Positions 23,925 through 32,674 of a DNA stretch of 49,371 nt are shown here, piece after piece; within the stretch, counting starts at the first letter, position 1, and each line of letters starts with the position of its first letter. The translations under genes and the position numbers were made by a program. The notes under the pieces were generated by a model that was not told the DNA's origin, did no database searches, and saw only the letters and a list, made by a program, of their open reading frames with translations. This DNA comes from Archaeoglobus sp. (lineage in GTDB: Archaea > Halobacteriota > Archaeoglobi > Archaeoglobales > Archaeoglobaceae). Location: positions 1 through 49,371 of the forward strand of contig JACDNU010000015.1 of NCBI GenBank assembly GCA_017656505.1, given 5' to 3'.

Positions 23925-24670
23925 CTGGTTATACACCCCTCATACCCGTTTTGACTTATTTCATTGAGAATATCCTCTGGGTTCCCAACGCAAGCGATCC
24001 TGCCCTTGTATAGGATGACTCCATAATCCGCATCAACGTAATCAAGGATGTTGCCTGTGTGAGTTATAATAATCCCTGATTTCTTCCTCTTCTCCGGAGA
24101 GACATCCCTTTCAAGAATCTCCCTTATCGTCCCACCAATCAGGCTTATGTTCTCCATATCAACCCCGCTGTCTGGCTCGTCGAACATTACAAAATCGCGG
24201 TTAAGCAGGAGAAGCTGAAGAAGCTCCGACCTCTTGACTTCACCGCCAGAAAAGCCCTGATTAACGGGCCTGTCAAGAAAATCCTCCATTTTAAGTTTTT
24301 TTGCAAATTCGTATATGTCGTCCTCGCTTCTATTCCCAATTTTCGCACAGAATCTGAGCACATCGATCAGCTTCACCCCGCTAACCTTTGGCGGGTTTTG
24401 GAAAGCGATGCCCATCCCGAGCTTTATTCTTTCATCGGTTGGCAGAGAATTGATCTCCTTTCCTCTGAAGATTATTCTCCCGCTGCTTACGCGATAAGCG
24501 GGATTTCCGATTATGGCTGAAAGTAAGGATGACTTTCCACTACCATTAGGGCCGAAGAGGGCATATGTTTCTCCTTCCTTGATGTATAGATTAACGTTTT
24601 GAAGGACAGTTTTCCCGTCAACTTTCAGTCCGAGGTTCACAACCCTCAGCACGTCTCCCTTGGATTTCAT
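23885..24670 (-). CDS. sufC: SufC, Fe-S assembly ABC-type ATPase
   Basis: A 261-residue soluble ABC ATPase: Walker A FGPNGSGKSSL near 40, Q-loop near 90, a signature region reading FSGGEVKRSELLQL near 141 and Walker B DFVMFDEPDSGVD near 165, closing with an ITHTGNIL H-loop. The SGGExKR form and the EPDSGVD sequence separate SufC from transport ATPases. It energises conformational change of its SufB partner, whose gene it overlaps by 40 nt on the same strand. Confidence 0.94.
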   Translation of the reverse strand: MKSKGDVLRVVNLGLKVDGKTVLQNVNLYIKEGETYALFGPNGSGKSSLLSAIIGNPAYRVSSGRIIFRGKEINSLPTDERIKLGMGIAFQNPPKVSGVKLIDVLRFCAKIGNRSEDDIYEFAKKLKMEDFLDRPVNQGFSGGEVKRSELLQLLLLNRDFVMFDEPDSGVDMENISLIGGTIREILERDVSPEKRKKSGIIITHTGNILDYVDADYGVILYKGRIACVGNPEDILNEISQNGYEGCITRCLREFPNLNSLK

Positions 24671-24737
24671 CCTTTTATTGCATGCTCAAGCGATTATAAA
24701 TCTTTCGGGGTGAAAGCTTGAGAATGAAATGAAACGA

Positions 24738-24771
24738 AGTAAAGCTATAAAGTAAAGCTAAAGTAAAGCTA
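24738..24771. repeat. AGTAAAGCTA direct repeats (3 copies)
   Basis: Exact copies at 24738, 24751 and 24762 between the sufC promoter region and the stop codon of the GPN GTPase gene. Confidence 0.88.
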
Positions 24772-25536
24772 AAACAGAATCTTTTCAAGGTCCTCCCCGC
24801 CATAAAAGAGTTCCTGAATCCCGTCGTAGATGTCTTCCATTCCAAGATTCTCGACTGCAGAAACTGGCATGAGGGGCCGGAAAAGGCCGAGATCGCGGAG
24901 TAGGTAGAAGAGCTCCAAACTTATGTTTCTCTCCATAGCTTGGTGAATCCCCTGGTATATCTCCTCCGGATTCAAACTCCAGCTCAGGATCCTCTCCACC
25001 TCTTCCTCGCTCAGAACATCTGCTTTGGCTAGAACTTGAATTTGAGGAATGTTTAGCTTGAACACAGCTGAAGAGCACATGAAAAGAAGGGAAAGAAAGC
25101 CATTTGGTGTTTTGGCCACAACCGGATCGAAAAGATACACCATCACGCTTCTTTCCTTGCCAAGGGTATCGATAAGTAGATTGCTGCTTTCTCTCAGCGT
25201 AAAAAGCTCCATCTGGCCTGGAGTGTCTAGGATGACGTAAGGAACATCGTAATATTCAATTTCATCTTTAATTTCTTCTATCTTCGTGCTGATAAGGTCT
25301 GCAGCGATTATTTGCGCCCCATTGGGGCCAACGCCGTAGTTTAGCATCACATCTTCAAGTGTGAAGTAATCTCTGACGTCGATTTCTGGGTTATACGGAA
25401 GATTCTCAGCTCCGGGATCGAGATTTACAATTACATTCTCGAGATTCTTATAGTCGAACCAGTCGGCTAAGGCCTTCGTTAGATAAGTCTTCCCGGAGCC
25501 GGCAGTTCCGACCATGTAGATCAGAATCTGAAGCAT
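24769..25536 (-). CDS. GPN-loop GTPase
   Basis: A 255-residue GTPase of the GPN family (archaeal Pab0955 type). Walker A GTAGSGKT is at 11-18, the defining GPN loop in YGVGPNGAQ near 70, the G3 region in LDTPGQMELF near 105 and a G4-like AKAD near 170. These enzymes form homodimers in which the GPN loop reaches the partner's nucleotide; eukaryal relatives assist RNA polymerase II import and assembly. The archaeal role is unproven. It stands alone on the minus strand. Confidence 0.92.
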   Translation of the reverse strand: MLQILIYMVGTAGSGKTYLTKALADWFDYKNLENVIVNLDPGAENLPYNPEIDVRDYFTLEDVMLNYGVGPNGAQIIAADLISTKIEEIKDEIEYYDVPYVILDTPGQMELFTLRESSNLLIDTLGKERSVMVYLFDPVVAKTPNGFLSLLFMCSSAVFKLNIPQIQVLAKADVLSEEEVERILSWSLNPEEIYQGIHQAMERNISLELFYLLRDLGLFRPLMPVSAVENLGMEDIYDGIQELFYGGEDLEKILF

Positions 25537-25642
25537 GGTTTAAAGGAAGACAGTAAGAAATTTAGCTTTTTGGAATCGATTAAGGTTGAAAATGGTTTTA
25601 GTTAATTTGAGGGTTCAAGTCAAAATTCAATGAACTCAAATT

Positions 25643-25664
25643 TTAACTCATCCTTAACTCATCC
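25643..25664. repeat. TTAACTCATCC tandem duplication
   Basis: Two exact 11-mers in the gap between the 89-residue hypothetical gene and the GPN GTPase gene, followed by a partial third (TTAACC). Confidence 0.9.
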
Positions 25665-25689
25665 TTAACCCCAAGTCTCAAATCAAGCA

Positions 25690-25959
25690 CTAATCCAAAA
25701 CCACCACTTCGATTCCACTGTTCTTCCACTTCAAAACAACATGCCTTCTTTCCTTTCCATCCAAACCTTGCTTTCTCAGTTCGCTAAAATTTGCTGTCTC
25801 CAAGAAATTTCTCAGGAGTTCGAGCTGCTCTTCTTTTTGCGGATCGTCTTTTTTTAGCAGATAGTTTACAAGCTGATTGAAAACCCTTTTCGCCTCGGTT
25901 TCTATGCAATGTCCTTCTACGATCAGATGAACCTCCACTTTAGGCATAGTTTCAGGCAT
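25690..25959 (-). CDS. Hypothetical protein, 89 residues
   Basis: A short protein predicted as beta-alpha-alpha-beta: a first strand with VEVHLIVEGHCIE, two charged helices (TEAKRVFNQLVNYLL and EEQLELLRNFLE) and a closing pair of strands (HVVLKWKNSGIEVVVLD). No catalytic motif. The N-terminus is a near duplication of MPET/MPKV in both DNA and protein, so the second ATG (12 nt on) may be the start. It begins 3 nt after the udg stop and is surely co-transcribed with udg. Function not recognised. Confidence 0.65.
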   Translation of the reverse strand: MPETMPKVEVHLIVEGHCIETEAKRVFNQLVNYLLKKDDPQKEEQLELLRNFLETANFSELRKQGLDGKERRHVVLKWKNSGIEVVVLD

Positions 25960-25962
25960 AAC

Positions 25963-26694
25963 TCAGATTTCTGAAAAGTAATCTTTAAGAGTTTTGTTTA
26001 AGGTTTTGGTTAAGGTTCTGGTTGAGTTTCTGCCTTTCTCTTTTTGAATTTTTGGCTTTATCTTTATGAATTCTCTCAGCTTGGAAAAATCCTTCTCTAA
26101 GGTCTCTTTTAACGGAGGGCGATACAAAGCTGCAGCTGGATGATATACTGCTATAAGCTTTATTTTCCCCCAGTCAGCCTTAACTTCGAATGGTTTTCCT
26201 CTTACTCTCGTTATCCCGGAAAAAGGTAATCCAAACTCGTTAAAAAGGAGGGATGCAGAGTGTCTGCCGAGGCAGACTATGATAGATGGTTTTAGGACTT
26301 TCAGCTGCCTTATTAAATAAGGTTTGCATGCCTCGATCTCCTCTGGAAGGGGATCGCGATTGTTCGGAGGTCTGCATTTCAGAACATTTCCGATAAAAAC
26401 CTGCTCCCTTCTCAGCCCTAGCTTATCTTCAATCAGCTCTGTTAAAAGCTTTCCAGCATTTCCTACGAAAGGTCTTCCTTGGATATCTTCCTCCCTTCCC
26501 GGAGCCTCACCAACAAAAACGATTCCGGAATAGCTACTCCCTTCTCCCGGAACGTAATTCGTTTTCGTTTTCCATAGATCACATTTCTTGCATTTTTTTA
26601 TTTCTTCTGCAATTTGCTCAAGCTCTAAGTTTATGTTTTCAGAGTTTTCAGAATCTTCGGAGGTGCCAAGAATTGAATCGGAATTTTCCATCAT
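25963..26694 (-). CDS. udg: Family 4 (Fe-S) uracil-DNA glycosylase
   Basis: A 243-residue thermostable uracil-DNA glycosylase removing uracil from deaminated cytosine. The four 4Fe-4S ligands are C35, C38, C107 and C123; the water-activating motif is GEAPGREEDIQG near 62 and the second motif is YHPAAALY near 180. The family is usually about 190-200 residues; the extra length is an N-terminal Ser/Glu/Asn stretch (DSENSENIN) and a C-terminal Thr/Lys/Leu tail (TLTKTLNKTLKDY), both encoded by short tandem repeats. Co-transcribed with the 89-residue gene. Confidence 0.93.
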   Translation of the reverse strand: MMENSDSILGTSEDSENSENINLELEQIAEEIKKCKKCDLWKTKTNYVPGEGSSYSGIVFVGEAPGREEDIQGRPFVGNAGKLLTELIEDKLGLRREQVFIGNVLKCRPPNNRDPLPEEIEACKPYLIRQLKVLKPSIIVCLGRHSASLLFNEFGLPFSGITRVRGKPFEVKADWGKIKLIAVYHPAAALYRPPLKETLEKDFSKLREFIKIKPKIQKEKGRNSTRTLTKTLNKTLKDYFSEI

Positions 26695-26771
26695 TCAAAC
26701 AAAAAATGAGAAGATAAAAAAGTTTACGAATTAAGGTTTGCGAATAAAGATTTTCGCCTTTCTAGAATTTC

Positions 26772-28124
26772 TCAAAACTTCAGAATCCTTGCAGCAACGA
26801 TCAACGGCTCCCATGTGGGTGCAAAAGGAGGAGCATATGCAAGGTCTGCAAAGAAGAGATCTTTTGTCGTGAAACCAGCTTGAATAGCTGCAGCCATCGT
26901 GTTCACCCTAGCAAGAACCGCATCGTATCCAACTATCTGAGCTCCAAGAACTCGCTTCGTCTTGCTATCGGCCACAACCTTTATCATAATCTCCTTTCCT
27001 CCCGGATAGTAGTGGACCTTTGTCTTCGCCTTTATAAAGGTCGACTTTGGTTCAAATCCTGCTTCTCTCGCCTGCTTCTCGTTTAAGCCCGTACCGGCAA
27101 TCTCAAGCTCGAAAAACTTCGTGATCTGAGTTCCAAGCACACCCGGAAATTCAATGTCACCTCCAGCGATATTGATTCCCGCAACGTATCCCATCTTATT
27201 CGCTCCCGGAGCGAGGGGAATCCATACATTCTCGCCCGTTAGCATGTGTCTGCACTCAGCACAATCTCCTGCTGCAAAAACGTTCTCTACATTCGTCCTC
27301 ATTCTTGAATCCGTTTCAATTGCTCCGGTTTTCCCCAGTTTAACACCCAGCTCTTCGGCTAATTCAACATTCGGTTTCACACCGGTTGCAACTATCACTA
27401 AATCAGCCTTGTACTCGTTTTTGTCTGTTATAACCCTTTCAACCCTGTCTTTTCCCTCAAACGCCTGTGCAAGTTCACCTCCGCGGTAGCTAACCCTCTT
27501 TTCCACTTCACTTTTGATAACTTCCCCTATCTCTCTGTCAAACCGTGGTAGGGGGTAATCATACTTCCCAATGAGCGTAACCTTCTTTCCAGTAGCAGCG
27601 AAGGCTTCGGCCATTTCTACGCCAATGTATCCAGCTCCAATGATGACAACCTCCTCAACCCCTTTTGCAGCTTTATGGATCATCTCGGCATCTGGGGGCA
27701 AATCGACGGTATAAACCCCTTTAAGCTCGATTCCATCGATAGGAGGAACCCTCGGAGAAGCTCCTGATGCGATAAGAAGGTAATCCCACTCCATTTCCCT
27801 TTCATTTCCATTTTCGATGTATCTCAACCTTCCCTTCTCTAGCTTTGTAACCTTCGTATTCATGTGAAGGTCGATTCCCCTTTTCTCGATGAAAACGCTT
27901 GGGGGATAGTACATCAGCTTGGAGGTGTCTGTAAGCTCTTCAACGACATACGGAATACCGCATGGGGCGTGGCTCACGAAATTCGTCGCCTCGAAAACCG
28001 AAACATCCCATTCTGGCTTCAAGGCTTTGACTCTCGATGCTGCACTCATGCCGCCAGCTCCACCACCGATAACAGCAACCCTAACAGAAGAACCAGAATC
28101 TCCGGAATCTCCAGTTTCAGCCAC
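26772..28124 (-). CDS. FAD-dependent NADH oxidase / CoA-disulfide reductase family protein
   Basis: A 450-residue flavoprotein disulfide reductase of the Nox/CoADR group. FAD motif [12 protein letters not shown] near 18, active-site Cys55 in [12 protein letters not shown] motif [17 protein letters not shown] near 165, and the FAGDCAE flavin motif near 290. A single redox cysteine is typical of enzymes reducing O2, CoA disulfides or polysulfide. The start is the GTG at 28124: GGGAGGTGA stands five bases upstream, and the first residues ([12 protein letters not shown]) lead into the FAD strand. A longer frame starting upstream would add a spurious hydrophobic segment. Divergent from cofG. Confidence 0.9.
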   Translation of the reverse strand: MAETGDSGDSGSSVRVAVIGGGAGGMSAASRVKALKPEWDVSVFEATNFVSHAPCGIPYVVEELTDTSKLMYYPPSVFIEKRGIDLHMNTKVTKLEKGRLRYIENGNEREMEWDYLLIASGASPRVPPIDGIELKGVYTVDLPPDAEMIHKAAKGVEEVVIIGAGYIGVEMAEAFAATGKKVTLIGKYDYPLPRFDREIGEVIKSEVEKRVSYRGGELAQAFEGKDRVERVITDKNEYKADLVIVATGVKPNVELAEELGVKLGKTGAIETDSRMRTNVENVFAAGDCAECRHMLTGENVWIPLAPGANKMGYVAGINIAGGDIEFPGVLGTQITKFFELEIAGTGLNEKQAREAGFEPKSTFIKAKTKVHYYPGGKEIMIKVVADSKTKRVLGAQIVGYDAVLARVNTMAAAIQAGFTTKDLFFADLAYAPPFAPTWEPLIVAARILKF

Positions 28125-28289
28125 AAAATCACCTCCCTCTAAATTAAAAATTTGAACCTTAATTATTTTTCTGGTTATTTCACAGAATAAAATCCCGCTG
28201 ATGAAATAAAAAGTAACCAACAAAATGAGCTCAAAAGTTTGGTCAAAAATCAAAAAGCTTAACTTAACTTGCCTCCAGTGGACTGGTGA

Positions 28290-29279
28290 ATGCCAACTCA
28301 GGTAACCTTTTCAAGAAACGTTTTCATCCCTCTCACGAATGCATGCAGAAACAGATGTCATTACTGCGGTTTCAGATCGGAGAATCCTCGCCTGATGAAC
28401 CCTTTAGAAGTTGAAGATTTATTGAGAATGGCAAAAAATGCGAAAGAGGCTTTGTTTACATTTGGGGAGAAATCCGAAGTCTACAAATCAGTTAAGAAAT
28501 CTCTTTCATCCCTTGGTTATGGTAGTTTTCTTGATTATGTAGTCGAAATGAACCGAAAGGCGATTGAGCTTGGAAAGCTCCCGCATACGAATGCTGGGGT
28601 GCTAAGCTATTCGGAGATTAAAAAACTGAAACCTTGGAACGCATCTCTTGGCTTGATGCTCGAGCAGGCTGTAGAGCTTCCATGCCATGTCGAAAGCCCC
28701 GGAAAGAAGCCTGAGGAAAGAATTAGGATGATAAAGGATGCAGGCAAGCTCGAGATTCCATTCACGACTGGAATACTCGTTGGAATAGGGGAGAGCTTTG
28801 AGGAGGATCTCTACTCGTTGGAAGTTATTGCAGAGCTGCATTCAAACTACGATCACATCCAGGAGTGCATAATCCAGAATTTCAGCCCTAAGGAGGGCAC
28901 ACCTATGGAGGACTGGGAACCTCCTTCTACAGAAAGACTGCTGAAGCTCGTTAGGGAGGCGAGAAAGATTCTTCCAAAGGATGTAGAAGTTCAGATTCCT
29001 CCTAATCTTGTTCAAGATATTCGTCCGTTCCTCAATGCTGGGGCGAGGGATATAGGCGGAATTTCAGAAGTTACAATAGATCACATAAATCCGGAGGCTC
29101 CCTGGCCCTCAATTGAAAAAATCGAAAGAAGTTTAAACGGTGAGTTTGTCCTTAAGGAGAGGTTGCCGGTTTATCCAAAATACATAAAAAGGAGATGGTA
29201 CGGCGTTATGTGCGAGAGCCTCATCGATAAACTTTCCGATGGAAATGGGTATGCTAAGTTGGAGGTATCAGAGGTGTGA
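28290..29279 (+). CDS. cofG: FO synthase subunit 1 (radical SAM)
   Basis: A 329-residue radical-SAM enzyme. The C19-x3-C23-x2-C26 cluster motif lies in [13 protein letters not shown]. With CofH it forms the deazaflavin FO, chromophore of coenzyme F420, from 5-amino-6-ribitylaminouracil and tyrosine. The HTNAGVLSY segment near 100 and GILVGIGES near 170 are typical of CofG. Next to it, 3 nt downstream, is cofH. F420 is the hydride carrier of Archaeoglobales C1 metabolism. Confidence 0.95.
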   Translation: MPTQVTFSRNVFIPLTNACRNRCHYCGFRSENPRLMNPLEVEDLLRMAKNAKEALFTFGEKSEVYKSVKKSLSSLGYGSFLDYVVEMNRKAIELGKLPHTNAGVLSYSEIKKLKPWNASLGLMLEQAVELPCHVESPGKKPEERIRMIKDAGKLEIPFTTGILVGIGESFEEDLYSLEVIAELHSNYDHIQECIIQNFSPKEGTPMEDWEPPSTERLLKLVREARKILPKDVEVQIPPNLVQDIRPFLNAGARDIGGISEVTIDHINPEAPWPSIEKIERSLNGEFVLKERLPVYPKYIKRRWYGVMCESLIDKLSDGNGYAKLEVSEV

Positions 29280-29282
29280 AAT

Positions 29283-30338
29283 GTGGGTGAAATCGTTCTA
29301 AAAAGTGAAACAATAGAACTCGAGGAATACAAATCCTTGCTTTCTAACCCGTATAAAACTTTCAGACAAGCAGATCAGCTCAGAAGGGAGATTTGCGGAG
29401 ACGAGGTTAGCTTTGTCATAAACAGAAACATAAATTTCACAGATAGATGCATTAACAGATGCAAGTTCTGTTCTTTTAGATTCAGGAAAAATTATCTGCT
29501 CTCAAAAGAGGAAATAGCAAAAAAGGTTGAAGAGGCTTTGGACTACGGCTGCACAGAGGTATGCATTCAGGGAGGGTTGCTGGAAAATGCGAATCTTAAC
29601 TTCTACATCGACATCCTACAAACCGTAAGGGATATTTCCAAATCGATCCATATTCATGCCTTTTCACCAATGGAGGTTTTTCATGCGGCAAGGAACAGCA
29701 AGATGCATGTTGAGGATGTTTTGAGAGAGCTTAAACGTGCTGGACTCGATTCGATTCCTGGTACTGCTGCTGAAATCCTCGTTGATGAAATAAGGGAAGA
29801 AATTTGTCCTGAAAAACTTAAAACCTCAGAATGGGTCTTTGTTATTAAAACGGCCCACAAACTCGGGATTCCAACGACTGCAACGATGATGTATGGGCAT
29901 ATAGAGAGCTGGGAAGACAGAATAGAGCATTTGCTTCTGATTAAAAAAATTCAGCAGGAAACCCATGGCATAACGGAATTCATTCCTCTGCCTTTCATGC
30001 CAAAAAACAATCCCCTCGGAAAGCTCTCATCCGGCTCATCGGGCTTTGAAGACTTGCTCGTCATCGCAATCGCTAGGATTATTCTGTATCCGGAGATAAA
30101 GAATATTCAGGCTTCTTGGGTGAAACTGGGCAAAAAGCTCGTACAGGCTTCGCTCTATACCGGAGCGAACGATGTGGGTGGCACGCTGATGGAGGAGAAC
30201 ATTTCAAAGGCTGCCGGCTCATCAAGCGGGGAGTTTCTGGAAGTAGAAGAAATACTCCAGCTGATTAGGACCGCTGGCAGAATTCCTGTGCAGAGATCTA
30301 CCGTTTATGAGCCGATAAAGAGGTTCGATTCTGATTGA
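29283..30338 (+). CDS. cofH: FO synthase subunit 2 (radical SAM)
   Basis: A 351-residue radical-SAM protein with C56-x3-C60-x2-C63 (DRCINRCKFCSF), the CIQGG segment near 95, HIHAFSPMEV near 125 and the LDSIPGTAAEIL segment near 155, all CofH-like. It catalyses the tyrosine-cleaving half of FO synthesis. The start is a GTG in the four-base gap after cofG; an ATG two bases earlier is out of frame. It overlaps a possible TTG start of the next frame, but that gene is better started at 30353. Confidence 0.95.
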   Translation: MGEIVLKSETIELEEYKSLLSNPYKTFRQADQLRREICGDEVSFVINRNINFTDRCINRCKFCSFRFRKNYLLSKEEIAKKVEEALDYGCTEVCIQGGLLENANLNFYIDILQTVRDISKSIHIHAFSPMEVFHAARNSKMHVEDVLRELKRAGLDSIPGTAAEILVDEIREEICPEKLKTSEWVFVIKTAHKLGIPTTATMMYGHIESWEDRIEHLLLIKKIQQETHGITEFIPLPFMPKNNPLGKLSSGSSGFEDLLVIAIARIILYPEIKNIQASWVKLGKKLVQASLYTGANDVGGTLMEENISKAAGSSSGEFLEVEEILQLIRTAGRIPVQRSTVYEPIKRFDSD

Positions 30339-30352
30339 TTCAGAGGTCAGGG

Positions 30353-30778
30353 ATGAAAAATTTGAGAAAATTACTTCCTGGCATTCTTCTGACGATTCTG
30401 CTTTCCGAAACCGTTAAAGCTGATGTGATATTTCCCGTAACTTTTATCCTGTTACCGCACTTCCCGGCCATAATCCTGATCGAGCTGATAGTATTCGCCT
30501 TGTTCACCTCCTTATACTTGAAGAGGAAAGATGTATCGTTTGGAAGGATAACGGCAGGTGTTTTAGTGGCAAATTTGATAAGCTCGGGTGTTGGATTGAT
30601 CTTTCCAGCCTTTAGCGATATCTCGATCTTGCTCACTTCCACCTACCTGGCATCGGTATCCGTAGAATTCCTCGTTTACAATTCCATCTTCAACCTAAAA
30701 AAGCTGGAACTCCTCGAAATATCGCTTCTTACCAACTTTGCCTCCTACCTTTTCATCGCGCTCATGTTACTCAGCTGA
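30353..30778 (+). CDS. Small membrane protein in the cof operon
   Basis: A 141-residue protein with a signal-like N-terminus (KNLRKLLPGILLTILLSETVKA) and about four hydrophobic segments after it (27-55, 65-85, 90-112, 118-140). No known motif. ATG 30353 is chosen because AGAGGTCAGGG stands just upstream; a TTG at 30335 lies within the cofH stop. Same strand and 14 nt after cofH, so co-transcribed; a link with F420 synthesis is not implied by sequence. Confidence 0.65.
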   Translation: MKNLRKLLPGILLTILLSETVKADVIFPVTFILLPHFPAIILIELIVFALFTSLYLKRKDVSFGRITAGVLVANLISSGVGLIFPAFSDISILLTSTYLASVSVEFLVYNSIFNLKKLELLEISLLTNFASYLFIALMLLS

Positions 30779-30790
30779 GGCACGATCCAT

Positions 30791-32056
30791 TCATCTGAAG
30801 ACGTGCTTTTTCGGAACATCCATCCTTATAAGCGGCTTTGAGAGATGTCTTCTCGCACATGGAGGTACTTCGTAAAAGCCTTCTTCGACATCTCTTTGAA
30901 TTTCCTCAACCTCCTTTTCCTTAGCAATAGTCTTGCATCTCTTGCATCTGAAGGGCTGGTTCTTGCCTGCAGACTCCATTCTTTTCCCGCATACAGGGCA
31001 TCTTGGATTCACCTCTTTTTTTCTCACTAAGTTTACGATCTCTAGCTTTTCTAGATTCAGCGTATCCTTTTTTACCGAACCGAAAACTCTCACCACGTCA
31101 CCTTTTATTAGCTTTAACACCACATCTCTGAACTGCTTTGTCGGCTCGAAGGCTGCACACTTCAACATTCCGAATTTCGTTGAAATTCTGAAGAAAACAT
31201 GGCCGCCCCTAATTACTTCAGGCTCCTCAACAACAATCCCGCTGAGAATGTACGAATGATAGTTTCGCAGTTCCTTGGCTTCTTCTTCCGGAATGAGGTG
31301 CATGTCTGTTGACTGATTCGTTATGAAAAGCATTTTCTTGTGAATTTCCTCAGTTTCTAGGATTTCTGAAGCTCTGTTTATCGAGAAAAAATCGGATCCC
31401 CTTATCCCGTACAGAACCGGGTCAAGACCATTGGGAACGCTTACAACAACCTTGTTATGCCAGTCGACGGTATCCCAGATTTTGGGATAGAATAGCTCAT
31501 CTGCTTTGAAAAAAGTCTCTTCGACTATTTCCCTCTTTTTCCCAAAATTCTCAGGTTTTCTGTATGCAAGAAGTTCGTATGTGAAGTCATCGCTTTCAAG
31601 TCCAACGGAAGCGAGGGCCCCAATCAGCCCCCTCCCTTTTTTGTACTTCAGATGGGGAATCATAAACCTTCCGATCAGGAAAAGAGCTTCATCTATGCTT
31701 ATCAGATCTCTCACAGCTTTAAAAGCAAATCTTGAAAGAGCGTTCAGGATCTCATCGTCATTTTTTACGAATACAACACCCGGATTGGTGTTTTCGTGGC
31801 TTAGCTCAGAATACTCCTGAACCACCCAGTCCATTACCTCCATAACCAGTTCGGTGTCAGGAGTGTCGATTAAGAACGAGACGGCTCCATTTCCACGGGT
31901 TTTGAATGGAATGGTTGGATTTAATCTTATAAGTCTGGGGAACCCTATAACCTCCACTCCTTCCCTCTGTAATTCTTCAATGGCAATAACTGCTAAGTAG
32001 GTTGTACACATTCCTTTTGGTGAATCCGTGTCGTCAATGCCTATCCACAGTTTCAT
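30791..32056 (-). CDS. tiaS: tRNA-Ile2 agmatidine synthase TiaS
   Basis: A 421-residue enzyme that conjugates agmatine to C34 of tRNA-Ile(CAU), so that it reads AUA. The N-terminal GIDDTDSPKGMCTTYL and RGNGAV segments are the ATP/agmatine and kinase-like domain; an OB-fold region around 275-350 (VEEPEVIRGGHVFFRIS) is followed by a zinc ribbon with CPVC and CKRC near 349-372. Domain order and length match characterised archaeal TiaS. A TTTATC element about 27 nt before the ATG suggests a leaderless start. Confidence 0.94.
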   Translation of the reverse strand: MKLWIGIDDTDSPKGMCTTYLAVIAIEELQREGVEVIGFPRLIRLNPTIPFKTRGNGAVSFLIDTPDTELVMEVMDWVVQEYSELSHENTNPGVVFVKNDDEILNALSRFAFKAVRDLISIDEALFLIGRFMIPHLKYKKGRGLIGALASVGLESDDFTYELLAYRKPENFGKKREIVEETFFKADELFYPKIWDTVDWHNKVVVSVPNGLDPVLYGIRGSDFFSINRASEILETEEIHKKMLFITNQSTDMHLIPEEEAKELRNYHSYILSGIVVEEPEVIRGGHVFFRISTKFGMLKCAAFEPTKQFRDVVLKLIKGDVVRVFGSVKKDTLNLEKLEIVNLVRKKEVNPRCPVCGKRMESAGKNQPFRCKRCKTIAKEKEVEEIQRDVEEGFYEVPPCARRHLSKPLIRMDVPKKHVFR

Positions 32057-32182
32057 CCCGAGATGTTCGAGAGAGCGATAAATGAACTTTTTGCGATCCC
32101 CTTAAACTTTTCATTTCTCAAACCCTCATCAAACTTTCATTCTCCACGTAAAATTTAAATCCTTAAAAATTATCCTTAATCT

Positions 32183-32599
32183 ATGTTCGAATTCTTTCAT
32201 GCTGGAGTCTTTGCCGGGGTTTTTGCTGGGATTCTTGTACTCCTCTCAATAATTTTTTCCGGATTCTTTCTTTGGGCAGGATTGAGGATAACTGGAAAGA
32301 AAGCTGGCATTCTTGAAGCAAGCTTGGTAAATCTAGCAGCTGGAGTTCTAGGGGTTGTTGCAGGTTCAATAGTTGTTTTTATACCATTCCTTGGTATTCT
32401 ATCCCCCATTGTAGCTTATCTGGTTTATCTTTACGCTATAAGCTCTTTACTAAAGATCTCCATCCTTCAGGCGTTTTTAGCTTCTATCCTTGCAACGATT
32501 GTTTTCATGGCAATCCTTTTTGCTATTAGCTTTTTCATCGGCATATGGATGCTCAAATTCATACCATTTGGATTCAGGCCAGGAATGATGCATTTTTAG
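32183..32599 (+). CDS. Small membrane protein, 138 residues
   Basis: A hydrophobic protein with about four transmembrane helices and few charged residues. The N-terminus has a GVFAGVFAGI repeat (12-bp DNA duplication). It ends with an unusual IPFGFRPGMMHF. The ATG lies 27 nt from a TTTAAAT TATA element, so the message is probably leaderless. It faces away from tiaS and is separated from the DtxR-like gene by a T-rich terminator. No family recognised. Confidence 0.7.
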   Translation: MFEFFHAGVFAGVFAGILVLLSIIFSGFFLWAGLRITGKKAGILEASLVNLAAGVLGVVAGSIVVFIPFLGILSPIVAYLVYLYAISSLLKISILQAFLASILATIVFMAILFAISFFIGIWMLKFIPFGFRPGMMHF

Positions 32600-32603
32600 G
32601 TTA

Positions 32604-32635
32604 TTTTTCTTTTTTCTGAATTTTTTACTTCTTTT
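32604..32635 (+). terminator. Oligo-T terminator before the metal-regulator operon
   Basis: Four T runs (5, 6, 6 and 4) in 32 nt directly after the stop of the small membrane protein gene, a typical archaeal intrinsic terminator. Confidence 0.6.
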
Positions 32636-32642
32636 AACCCCA

Positions 32643-32653
32643 AATCTTTTAAG
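32643..32653 (+). promoter_or_regulatory. TATA box of the DtxR-like operon
   Basis: AATCTTTTAAG is centred about 27 nt before the GTG start at 32675, so the message would begin at the start codon. Confidence 0.6.
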
Positions 32654-32654
32654 G

Positions 32655-32672
32655 CGTTAGGTTAACCTAACG
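32655..32672. promoter_or_regulatory. Perfect 18-bp palindromic operator of the DtxR-like regulator
   Basis: CGTTAGGTTAACCTAACG is a perfect palindrome between the TATA box and the start codon. Its TTAGGTTA/TAACCTAA halves strongly resemble the DtxR/IdeR/MntR consensus. It explains autoregulation and control of the metal ABC transporter that follows. Confidence 0.85.
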
Positions 32673-32674
32673 TC

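Noticed and set aside
28125-28253. Hydrophobic N-terminal extension of the FAD oxidoreductase
   Set aside because: A strong GGGAGGTGA ribosome binding site immediately before GTG 28124 marks the real start.
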